Assembly (NCBI GenBank): GCA_033297205.1
Contig: MU859358.1
Location: 1-28,433 of the forward strand
Direction: 5' to 3'
Length of the DNA: 28,433 bases
Source: Pseudoneurospora amorphoporcata
Taxonomy: Eukaryota; Ascomycota; Sordariomycetes; Sordariales; Sordariaceae
Under the pieces are notes generated by a model that searched no databases, was not told the DNA's origin, and worked only from the letters and a program-made list of their open reading frames with translations. Below are positions 19,785 to 28,326 of the stretch, one piece after another. How positions within the stretch are numbered: position 1 is the stretch's first letter; each line of letters begins with the position of its first letter. A program made the translations under genes and the position numbers.

Positions 19785-20791
19785 AGCGTAGAAGGCGATG
19801 ACTTCTTTTCCACTTCAGTCTTCTGACTCAGCCGGGGCTGCCTCCTGCAGGACTTGGTTAGGGTTAGGGGCTACTTAATTGCCAGCGCGGTAGGGTTCGA
19901 CGAGCGAGACGTGGAAGGTGATGATTTCTTTTCCACTTCATAGTCTTGACTCAGCCGGGGCTGCCTCCTGCAGGACCTGGTTAGGGTTAGGGGCTACCTA
20001 ATTACTAGCGCGGTAAGGCCCGACGAGCGAGACGTAGAAGGCGATGACTTCTGCTTTTATACTATTAGTGAGGAAGTACTCTCATAGTTCTCATATTAGA
20101 CTCTTGGTTCCTTCCTAACCTCCCACTTGACTCGATACTTAACCTTATCCCTAAGGGCTATGGAGTCCAGTATCTTCTCAACCTTATAGTCTTCTAACTC
20201 TACTAGGGCTACCTCTCGCAGGACCTGGTCTAAGTTAGGGGCTCTCTAACTGCCAGCGCGGTAGGGTTCCAAGAGTGAGACGTAGAAGGAATTATAGATG
20301 TGCTATTTTTTGGGTAAGGTAAGTCGGATAGCAGTAGGGGTTTTGTAGAGGAATTAATTTATCAGGATATTAGGGTCTCGAAGCTTCTCTGGGTACCGCG
20401 CGTAGAAGGTGATAACCTAGGCCTTTGCTCCGTCAGTATAGAAATGCTCCCAAGGCTCCCACGTAAGATCACTAGCTTTGTTCTATCCTTCCCACTTGAC
20501 TCGATATAACACCTTGGCTTCAACCCTTATAGAATCTACGATCTTCTCAACCTCATAGTCTTCTAATACTACTAAGGCTACCTCTCGCAGGACCTAGTCA
20601 GGGTCGGAGATCTCCCGATTGCTAGCGCGATAAGGTTCTAGTAGCGAGACATAGAAGGAGTCGTAGATTCGCTATATTTTAGGTAGGGTTAACCAAATAG
20701 TAGTAGGGGAAATCACTTGTAAAATCTTAAAGGGGCCATAGAGTTTCTTATTAAGCTTCTTAGAGGGTCTCTTAGTTTTAATATACTTACC
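19785..20791 (-). pseudogene. GPF module and tandemly duplicated chromodomain/linker region
   Basis: The frame reads KLNKKLYGPFKILQVIS (GPY/F module), then linker FYVSLLEPYRA and a chromodomain (LEDYEVEKIVDSI, YRVKWEG, LTWEPWEHF, FYARYPEKLRDPN). A second copy follows at about 20380-20070: LTLPKK, SFYVSLLEPYRA, ALVELEDYKVEKILDSI, KYRVKWE. Two shorter units (about 20035-19905 and 19915-19790) repeat the FYVSLVEPYRA...NPNQVLQEAAPAE linker, and the last is joined directly to VIAFYARHPEKPRDPN without the chromodomain core. Chromodomains guide chromovirus integration to heterochromatin. Scattered stops and frame differences make this copy dead. Confidence 0.7.
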
Positions 20792-21232
20792 TGTTACGAA
20801 CTTAAGCGGCACTAGGGTCGCTCAAGACCCAACCACTCACTGGCGATAACCAGTATAATACCCGGGAGGTTAAGCACGTGCCAGAAGGGCGCATACAGGT
20901 GCTCACTGACGCACGGGCTCACAGTAAGCCAGGCTCACGGTGAGCCGGGCTCACGGTGAGCCAACACCAGAGTGAGCCATCACATATTCTATAGGGTTCA
21001 CGACCGCGTGAACATCCGAGGACAGATATCTCGCAGTAGGGCGAGGAGGTATAAAGGGACTACGGGAGAACTCAGATTGTCAGATAGTTCGACAGTAGTC
21101 AATTGATCTTCATCACCGAGACACGTATAACGCTACCATACTTGTTGTGAACCTTTTGGCTTCACCAAACAGTACTGATAGTCTTTACCTTTAGCTATCC
21201 CACTTAGGCAGATTAGACTGCCGTTCGTCACA
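20792..21232 (+). repeat. LTR1 solo LTR (441 bp) with TSD TTACC
   Basis: It runs from TGTTACGAACTTAAGCGGC to GCCGTTCGTCACA and is flanked by TTACC at 20787-20791 and 21233-21237. It carries three or more GCTCAC/GTGAGC palindrome units, GTATAAAGGGAC (TATA-like) and the GACAGTAGTCAATTGATC block. It is inserted in the integrase/GPF junction of the gypsy element, in the opposite orientation. No internal retroelement sequence remains. Confidence 0.95.
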
Positions 21233-22080
21233 TTACCGTTCAACATAACAAGTTGCCCCACCTCATAAATCGGTACCTCTAAACGCTTCTTGTCCGCCCA
21301 TTCCTTCATCCTCTAACGGGCGCGGTTGAAATGTCGCTAGGCGTCGTCATACACTTAAATTATCCAATAGGCATACAAACAACTCCCGGGGTTCTGAAGC
21401 GCGCCGTTAGAGGGATTGTGAGACGCTGGGTGGTAGCCGTAGTTGGCATAGAAGGGAGTAAGGCCAGTGGACGACGAGATAGAGTTATTGTATGCGAACT
21501 CAGCAGTGGCTAGAAGGTCTTCCCAGTTGCTCATTTCGTAGTTGACGAAGGCCCGAAAGTAAACTTCAAGGTTTTGGTTGAGGCGCTCGGTTTAGCTATT
21601 AGTCTGAGGGTAGAATACTGTACTCATGCGACTCTTAATGCCGACGAGTTTTAAGAAATCCTTCCAAAGGTAGGTTGTAAACTGTGAATCGCGGTCCGAA
21701 ATAATGTCCAGTAGTACTCCGTGCAGCCGCCAATAGGAGCGGGCAAAAATCTTGATTAAGTCTTCTATTTTCTTCTCCCCTACCTTGAGAGGGATAAAAT
21801 AGGCCATCTTTGTAAAGAGATCCACTATAACCCAAATGGAGTCACAACCGTTGGAGAGAGGTAGATCCGTAATAAAATCCATCGCGATGGTCTTCCAAAG
21901 GGTATAATAAAGCTCCATAGGTTGCAGGAAACTATAAGGAGAATAGCGGGGAGGTTTGTTCTATTGGCACTCATGACAGCCGCGAACGTATTCCCTAACT
22001 ATTTCCTCTATCTTTAGCCACTAGAAGTTTCTTGTGATGAGCTCTATAGTTTTGTCCATTCCTATATGGCCCGCGACCTT
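21233..22080 (-). pseudogene. Integrase remnant of the gypsy pol
   Basis: The zinc-binding region is recognisable upstream (EIVREYVRGCHECQ). The catalytic core follows: MDFITDLPLSNGCDSIWVIV (first Asp), DIISDRDSQFTTYLWKDFLK (second Asp), FYPQTNS, a TAG in place of Gln at 21589-21591, then TERLNQNLE (catalytic Glu). The sequence continues AFVNYEMSNWEDLL, so the core is otherwise nearly colinear with family members. The integrase tail is split from the GPF region by the LTR1 at 20792-21232. Confidence 0.85.
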
Positions 22081-22498
22081 AGTATTGTATTCTAAATTAG
22101 TAACTTCGGCTTGTAAGCTAGTAAGGACCTAGAGGCGGTTCTTTCGGTATAGTAGATTATCAGATTTCTCGTAGTCTTTGTCGGGTTCGTCTTTATTGAA
22201 CTATTCCATATAGGCTAAGTTCGTTTCTCTAGCTTCCTTGAGCTGGCGAACGAATTCATCATTCCATCAAGGGGTTGAAATACTACAGAACCTTTCTTTG
22301 GACAAGAGGAAACTGCTTCCTTCAGAGTGTGAGAAGTGTTTTTCTTACAAGACCGACGTAATCGGCTGGTCTTCACCCTCCCCCCTTCTCAGGTTTGAAA
22401 CTTTCCTGACGGGAAAGGGCATCGGCTTTGGAATTGAGGTGACCCGGACAGTAGTTAATGATAAACCAGAAATTGGCTAGCTGAATGGCCCAGCGTGC

Positions 22499-22808
22499 CT
22501 ACCATCGGTTGAGGACTTTCGCATGGGTAAAATAGGCTAAGTTTTGGTGATCGGAAAAGACTTCGATTCTGTGCTTGGCTCCTTCAAGGTAAATCCTCCA
22601 GCGATCGAAGCTGTCGACGATAGCCAAGAGTTCCTTGTCATGAATTTCGTAATTCATTTCAACAGGCGTTATTTTCCTCAAATAAAAGGCGACGGGGTGT
22701 AGTTTGCCGTCGGCGCCCTTCTATAATAACATAGCTCCGATACCGAAATCCGAAGCGTCGGTTTTCATAATAGCTTACTTAACTAGGTTGAAGTAAACTA
22801 GGACTAGG
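22499..22808 (-). pseudogene. RNase H remnant of the gypsy pol
   Basis: The segment reads ITPVEMNYEIHDKELLAIVD, then RWRIYLEGAKHRIEVFSDHQ, NLAYF and NRW. This matches the gypsy RNase H layout, with the catalytic Glu in DKELLAIV and the Asp in SDHQNLAYF retained. Frame breaks occur on both sides, and LTR1 (22809-23249) separates it from RT. Confidence 0.85.
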
Positions 22809-23249
22809 TGTTACGAACTTAAGCGACACAGGGGTCGCCCAAGCCTTCAGGACCCGGTAGCCCCGCCCAGAGGAACCAGTGTAACCCTCAGAAACCAAGA
22901 AAGGCACCTAAGCATGCACAGGCTCACAGGATGCACAGTGCTCACTGGTGAGCCAGTGCTCACGGTGAGCCAGTGCTCACTGGTGAGCCGGTGCTCACGG
23001 GTGAGCCAACACCACGAGTGAGCAGCATCACCATAGAGACACAAGAAGCAGCTACAAGGCAGGGAGTATAAAGGGACGACTGGAGAACTCAGATTGCCAG
23101 ATAGTTCGACAGTAGTCAATTGATCTTTATCACCGAGACACGTATAACGCTACCATACTTGTTGTGAACCTTTTGGCTTCACCGAACAGCACTGATAGTC
23201 TTTACCTTCAGCTATCCCACTTAGGCAGATCAGACTGCCGTTCGTCACA
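22809..23249 (+). repeat. LTR1 solo LTR (441 bp) with TSD CTAGG
   Basis: It runs from TGTTACGAACTTAAGCGAC to GCCGTTCGTCACA and is flanked by CTAGG at 22804-22808 and 23250-23254. It is the same length as the copy at 20792 and has the most regular palindrome ladder (22937-23025). It is inserted between the RT and RNase H parts of the gypsy pol, opposite to its direction. Confidence 0.95.
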
Positions 23250-23254
23250 CTAGG

Positions 23255-23545
23255 GCTTTTATAAAAGCGTCCTTCAGTACTTAGAAGGCTTTAGCTAGTA
23301 GTTCAGTCCATTTCTAGAGCTTCTTTTCCAAGGCGTTAGCTAAAGTAAGAAGCCTTCTGGGGGGATTATGTAGCCTAAGAACTCAACGTTGTCTACTCCC
23401 CATTTGCATTTCTGGGGGGCGACGGCCAGGTTGTTCTCGAAGAGGCGTTTTAGGACTTCTAGGACAAGGCGGTCGTATTTTTCTTCGTCGTCGGCGTAGA
23501 TGAGGATATTATCGAGGTAGACGAGCACACCGGCGTCCAATAGGT
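23255..23545 (-). pseudogene. Reverse transcriptase remnant, catalytic YxDD part
   Basis: The frame continues across the LTR2 insertion: LLDAGVLVYLDNILIYADDEEKY, then LKRLFENNLAVAPQKCKWGV and VEFLGYIIPPEG. The catalytic YLDD motif is YLDN because GAT became AAT at 23508-23510. This removes one metal-binding Asp. LTR1 interrupts the pol gene again at 23250. Confidence 0.85.
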
Positions 23546-24219
23546 TGTTTGCTGCAATGCCCTAACTAGCCTATAATGATAGTACTAGTATAGGGACGCT
23601 ACAGTGAACTATGCACTTGTAGCTAAGCGGAGCGGAAGCGGTGGTACGACAGCAGTGCTGAAGGAAGCAGTGTAGTTGCAGCGTAGTTGCAAATACAATA
23701 GGAGTGTTGCAAAAGAGGTCTTAGAGAGGACTCTGCTCTCAAGACAGAAGATTACAGTGAACTTTACACTGTAGAAAACAACTTATTATAGTGAACTCTG
23801 CACTATAAGAAAAGACCGTATTGTATTGCTTGAGTGTCCTTGCTTGCTTAAGGAGTGACTAACTAGAGGAAAGGAGAGTGGTCTTTATATACATGAATGC
23901 TGAGTGTCTAGAAGCTTCCAGAGCGTAGAAGCTTGCTGTAAGTTAGTAGGGACACTCTGCCATAAAAGGAAAGAAACTAGATCTGTAAGTTTCTAATGCA
24001 TTCCATAATGACTAATTAATCTAGAAAGAATGCTGGATAAGTTAGCGAAGCTAAGAATATAATGGCGAAGCTAAGAACGGTGGCGAGGCTGAGAACGCAA
24101 TGGCTAAGCCCTGTTATTCTAACACATTCTGTGGAGACTAAGTTCCCTAGTGACTAGCCTACTATACTACAAAGTAATACAGTGTAGTTATAAGGCACAG
24201 TACTAGCCACATGTTAACA
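23546..24219 (-). repeat. LTR2 solo LTR (674 bp) with TSD ACCTA
   Basis: On the minus strand it runs from TGTTAACATGTGGC to GCAGCAAACA. Plus-strand flanks TAGGT at 23541-23545 and 24220-24224 are an exact target duplication. It splits the gypsy RT between IFID and LLDAG; removing it rejoins the frame exactly. Further copies are 334-721 (partial) and 28327-28433 (partial). Confidence 0.95.
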
Positions 24220-24224
24220 TAGGT

Positions 24225-24700
24225 CTATAAAGATATGATTCATTATAGCCTAGAACGTAGAAGGTGCGTTGATAAGTTCCATAAGCATAACAACGTATTC
24301 GAAAAGGCCGTACTTATAGCGGAAAGCTATTTTCCATTCGTGACCTTTGGCCATTCGGACTAAGAAGAACCCTGATTTGAGATCAATTTTAGTGTATATC
24401 TTGGCCGTCCAGAGGGCATGCTGAAGTTCTATGATGAGGGGTATGGGATGCCTAACAAGGATGGTTATCCTGTTGAGGGCTCTATAATCGACTACGGGTC
24501 GTAGCGGGTTATTAGGGTCTTTCTTGTCCACAAACATAAGGGGTGCGCCGCAAGAGGCTATGGATTTCCTGATGCGGCCGGATTTGAGCATCTTGTCTAG
24601 CTATAGTTTCAGTGCTTCGAGTTCGCGCCCGTCTATGGCGAAGAGGGGTCCCTAGGGTAGCGTTTTACCTTCCTCGAGATTAATTTTGTGATCCCAAGGT
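24225..24700 (-). pseudogene. Reverse transcriptase remnant, N-terminal part
   Basis: The best-preserved stretch (24591-24250) reads GAPLMFVDKKD, PVVDYRALNRIT, KIDLKSGFFLVRMA and YGLFEYVVMLMELINAPSTF, which are gypsy RT blocks 1-4. The next codon is TAG (24247-24249) where Gln is nearly invariant. The fold then continues AIMNHIFID until the LTR2 target duplication at 24220-24224 and resumes in frame at 23545. Confidence 0.85.
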
Positions 24701-24999
24701 CGGTAATTAGGTATACGCAAAGCGGCGGCTTTACTTATAAGAAGAAGGAAGATTCTAAACTTCTCTAATACGGCGGCGAAGGCAGCTTCAATCTTTATTT
24801 GTATGCTCGCGATAGCTTCTGTGGGTGGTAGTCTGAGGATAATTGAGCTAGTGCAATTTTGTTAATAGTATTCTAAAGAGAACTTAATTTCCTATATTTT
24901 GTTAAGGAAGCAAGCTAGTTCGTATTGCTGCAACTACCAGTGAGGTAGAATGATATCGCATTCGTCGTCTATATTTAAAAGCTTAAAGTTAAGGCGAGT

Positions 25000-25365
25000 T
25001 GTTACGAACTTGAGCGAGTGGCACGGGCTAACCAAGTCACTAGGACACATAGAGGCGGGGCTATGTAACTATAGAGGCCAGTAAGATAGAAGACTAGAGG
25101 GCTCACAAGCTAAGAGGGCTCACGTCGTGAGCCAGGACAACATCAAGAGTCTGAGGACACTCGGGTCCCAGTCAATGGCAGAGATATAAGAAGGCACCTA
25201 GAGAACCAGCTAGCAAGATAGTTCGACAGTAGTCAATTGATCTTTATCACCGAGACATGTATAACGCTACCATACTTGTTGTGAACCTTTTGGCTTCACC
25301 GAACAGCACTGATAGTCTTACCTTCAGCTATCCCACTTAGGCAGATCAGACTGCCGTTCGTCACA
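25000..25365 (+). repeat. LTR1 solo LTR (366 bp) with TSD CGRGT
   Basis: It runs from TGTTACGAACTTGAGCGAG to GCCGTTCGTCACA. Flanks CGAGT (24995-24999) and CGGGT (25366-25370) differ by one transition. It is 75 bp shorter than the two neighbours, mainly because it has fewer palindrome units. It is inserted upstream of the RT part of the gypsy element. Confidence 0.92.
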
Positions 25366-27129
25366 CGGGTGTAGTAGTCTTATTGATGTCTGAGAACGAC
25401 TGCTTCTATATAATACCGGCTACCTATAGTATCAACAGCGGAGTTGAAGCCTATAATAGCTCGGATACGGGGTCTCTTAATTAGTAGAAGTTTCTATACG
25501 CAGGCTTTGTAAAAGGACATTACCGGGGTTGAGCTCCTTGGATTTAAGAGGACTCTAATAGGGTATTCTTTATCGTTATAGAGTAGGGTTATTCGCACGA
25601 TTGGTCTCGGTCCTAAGTATAGTTTAAGGTAGTACTTCTTTTGGGGTTGTTGGGGCTCGTCGTCGTCGTAGAGTGTGAGGCGTTTAAGGGTACAAACGAT
25701 AGGGTAATCTGATTCTGAGATAGTATTGAAGGAAGGTTATGGAAACCTATGTGATGCTTCGTGGCGGCCCTTTAAAATCTGAGTCCGAGTTGTTGTCCAT
25801 ATCCATCGTTTCTATAGTTCTCTGAATAGCGTTAACTTTCTATTTTTTAAACTAGGCCTCGTCGTTATCAATAAGGTCCTTAGCTTCCCTTTCTTCATGG
25901 TCGCTGTTCTTTCTTTTGATCGCGGCCGTTCGTTCAGTGGATGAAGAAGGCTAGGTAATTCTTTATTATTGGTATCTTTCCGAACGAAGCTTTCAAACAT
26001 ATAATAGTTGTCGCGGCCACATCGCCAATAGGATACGCGATCCTTCTTACGTTGATCGACGTCGCTAGGCTCGACCTCCTTCAAGGCCTCGCGGACGGTA
26101 TCCTATTTCTTATTCTTGGCTTGCTTGTTAGGGCTTCTTAAAGATTAGTTTCAGTCAGAAAGGGAGCGTAATTCCTTGCGAAATTGTTAGCCCGACTTCG
26201 AGTACTCCGTTCTTAAAGTAGGCGCGCCTTTTCCCGACTGGTAGCTCGGGGTATGTAGTATATTCTCGTAGATTCGGCCGGCTTTTCTAACGGCGGCGTT
26301 AATCCTAGCCCACTAGGGCCGAAAGGTATTAAGCTTCTTACTATCGTAAGTCGAAGGTTTGTTGAGATGGATGGGCGTAGTTTAGATCGTCGGGTAGCCC
26401 AAATTCTAAAGGAAGTAACCGGTTTGGTTGCGGGCGGCGTCGTTAGCAGGGCTACTAGCGTTCGTAGGTAGCTTAGGGGGTCTTGGGGGGTCTTACACTC
26501 TAACGGATTGTCTGAATCTCACGGATCCTACTCTATACGCGTTAGCGTACGTAGCCTCGTATTACATTCGGGCTTAGCTAACTTATCTTCGAACTTAGGC
26601 TGCTTAGAGGAAGCTATCGCCAATCAAGCTTAGGCTAGCAAGTAGTTTGTAGAGCGAGGAGCGGGGAACGGTACTTAGTACTTTCGTAGCAGCGCGTTGT
26701 TCGAGGGCTCTTAAGATAGAGGCGACGTTGGGGGCCTTTTGGCCGGTTCGTTTGTAGGCTATTTGGATAGCCTTCTAGGTGTCGTATTTAACGCTAGCGA
26801 TACGTTCTTCGAAATCCTTGAGTTGGCCTAAGTCGATAAGTTTATTAAGGATGTCGTTAATTTAGTTATCTTTAGTCGCAAAAGTCCTCGTATTAGATCT
26901 TAAGGGTGGCAAATCCCTAGGCTTGTTCTTAGCCAATAGAGAAGGCAATTTTCTTAACTTAGTAATAAGCTTTAGCGATTTGGTCGTACATAGCGACGAG
27001 CTAGGCCGGGGAGTTATTGACTACGATAAGTCTAGTAGCGATATTGTCGTTTCTAGTCATTACGACGTCGAAGTCTTGAGGGTTATAGAGTACTAGGGTA
27101 GTATTGGTAGTAGTTTCGACTGAGGCCAT
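25366..27129 (-). pseudogene. gag remnant of the gypsy element
   Basis: The frame begins at ATG 27129-27127 (MASVETTTNTTLVLYNPQDF), then NDNIATRLIVVNNSPA, and is soon broken by TAG/TAA codons. Near 26030-25989 a zinc-knuckle relic reads YWRCGRDNYYMFES. This fits the CCHC spacing C-x2-C-x4-H-x4-C with only the second Cys kept. Gag would package element RNA; this copy cannot. The protease region between gag and RT could not be recognised. Confidence 0.65.
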
Positions 27130-27213
27130 CGGGGTATTACGTGGGGAAGTTATAATAACTAAGAGTTAGTAATTAATAGGTAAAAGGGTAGTTTGAGAAG
27201 GAAGAAGATTATC

Positions 27214-27508
27214 TATAATAAGGGCAAGTTTCTAGGCTTAGAACAATAGTTCAATTCCGCTAATAATCTTCTTTAGTCTCGAAGGCCTTGTTAATCCCTT
27301 CAACCTCTAGAGGAAGGTTCGGTTTCAAGGCCTCCTTATGCCAAAGAAGTTCGGTATAGAGCTTTATAACTTCAGACTACAAAGTATTAATCTAGCATTT
27401 TATATACAAGTAGTTCTTTAACTATTCTCCTTCGTCCTTCTGACGCCGGCCTTCGCGCTGAGCTTTGACAACCCTAACCCTAGACTGTGGGTAAATGTCC
27501 GTGTGACA
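27214..27508 (-). repeat. 5' LTR (LTR3) of the gypsy element
   Basis: The 295 bp have plus-strand edges TATAATAAGGG (terminal G-to-A change) and CGTGTGACA. It is followed on the right by CCTGG, the target duplication partner of CCTAG at 19361. Confidence 0.9.
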
Positions 27509-27755
27509 CCTGGTCGGGAAGCTTATCGTCGTTATCGATCTCTATGGGGTCGTCGTTACTGATCTCGATGAGCTGCGCTGACGTGGGCTTAATAGTATGA
27601 GGTACCTAGGTATTGGACGCAGAAGCACTGGGCTCAGAGGTATCTTGTACGAAGGTAGGTAGGTTGGAGGGATTGGGGTTGACGTTGGGGTCGAGGAGCG
27701 CGGGGTCGATGTTTTCATTTGCGCCACGGTCGCGCGCGCCCGTCGGGTCGGCCAT
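27509..27755 (-). pseudogene. First half of the MULE-like ORF
   Basis: ATG at 27755-27753 begins MADPTGARDRG, followed by an Asn/Pro-rich and acidic stretch (SNDDPIEIDNDDK). One in-frame TAG at 27606-27608 sits where CAG would fit, a transition typical of RIP. The frame is cut at 27509 by the gypsy insertion, leaving one base of a codon that is completed at 19360. Confidence 0.5.
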
Positions 27756-28147
27756 TTGTAGTATTACGGTTAGTTGGAAAAACGCATAGAAAAATTGATG
27801 GATCATTTCTTACCGTTGACCAAATGCAAGCGCCTTATTTACTTGGCGATGCGACGTGCTAGTATTGAGGTAGATTGATTGACTGACTACGATGTAGTAA
27901 TGTGTGCGGTGGTAGTTTGGTGTAGAAAGGAAGCAAAGTACAAATGTTAGAAAACGACCAAGTTAGACTAGCTAGTCTAACCTAGTCTGGGCGCCTAGAC
28001 TAGAGGTGGCCAGTGCAGTACGACTGCATGGGTCTGGGCGCGTAATAGCTTGAAATCTAGGTCTTAGCGGTCCAAAGTGGGGAGGGAGCGGGAGCTAATA
28101 TACGCTAAGGTGCGCTAAGGGGAGGCTAATAGATGCGTGTGAGATTA
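27756..28147. other. 5' non-coding part of the MULE-like element with palindromes
   Basis: The stretch has no gene. It contains a perfect 20-bp palindrome (27962-27981) and two further inverted repeats (27982-28003, 28013-28027), listed under findings. Confidence 0.6.
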
Positions 28148-28222
28148 TTGGTCCAAAAAAAAAAAAAAATTAAAGTGGGGGAGCAGTGTATGAAGACATT
28201 GAGGGCAGTGCGAAAAGACTTT
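28148..28222 (-). repeat. Right terminal inverted repeat of the MULE-like element
   Basis: It pairs with 18582-18658. It contains a 15-base A run (28156-28170) absent from the left copy, probably slippage after insertion. Confidence 0.8.
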
Positions 28223-28326
28223 CTCTAATTTTATTAATTTCCTACAAAGGGAGGGTTTAAAAATTAGTAAGAATTACAATATTAAAGAGGTTAGAAAAGA
28301 TATAGATTAGGAAGTATATTAAATAA

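Larger units (their letters stand above)
19366..27508 (-). mobile_element. Full-length, inactive Ty3/gypsy chromovirus-type retrotransposon
   Basis: The minus-strand order is 5' LTR (27508-27214), gag remnant, reverse transcriptase, RNase H, integrase, GPF/chromodomain region, polypurine tract, 3' LTR (19660-19366). This is the Ty3/gypsy order. The target duplication is CCTAG (19361-19365) versus CCTGG (27509-27513), differing by one transition. Four solo LTRs are nested inside; removing them and their duplicated targets leaves 6201 bp, normal for the superfamily. Many stops arise where Gln codons would fit (CAG/CAA to TAG/TAA), consistent with RIP. No functional product is expected. Confidence 0.9.
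18582..28222 (-). mobile_element. MULE-like DNA transposon (about 1.5 kb) split by a gypsy element
   Basis: The ends are long inverted repeats. Left 18582-18658 (AAGTCTTTTCGCACTACCC...) pairs with right 28148-28222, with only a few mismatches over the first 60 bp and weaker similarity extending to about 18750 and 28060. A minus-strand ORF starts near the right terminus (ATG 27755-27753), is interrupted by the gypsy element, and resumes on its other side in the same frame. Without the gypsy element and one TSD copy the transposon is about 1493 bp, too short for a full transposase. A possible 8-bp duplication, TAATTTTA, lies at both ends, but only if four bases are missing from the left terminus. 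Family assignment rests on the long TIRs and the FAR1-like ORF and is tentative. Confidence 0.5.

Noticed and set aside
22937..23025. CRISPR-like array suggested by regularly spaced GCTCAC/GTGAGC units
   Set aside because: The units are contiguous palindromes without unique spacers, lie inside a eukaryotic LTR, and vary between LTR copies.
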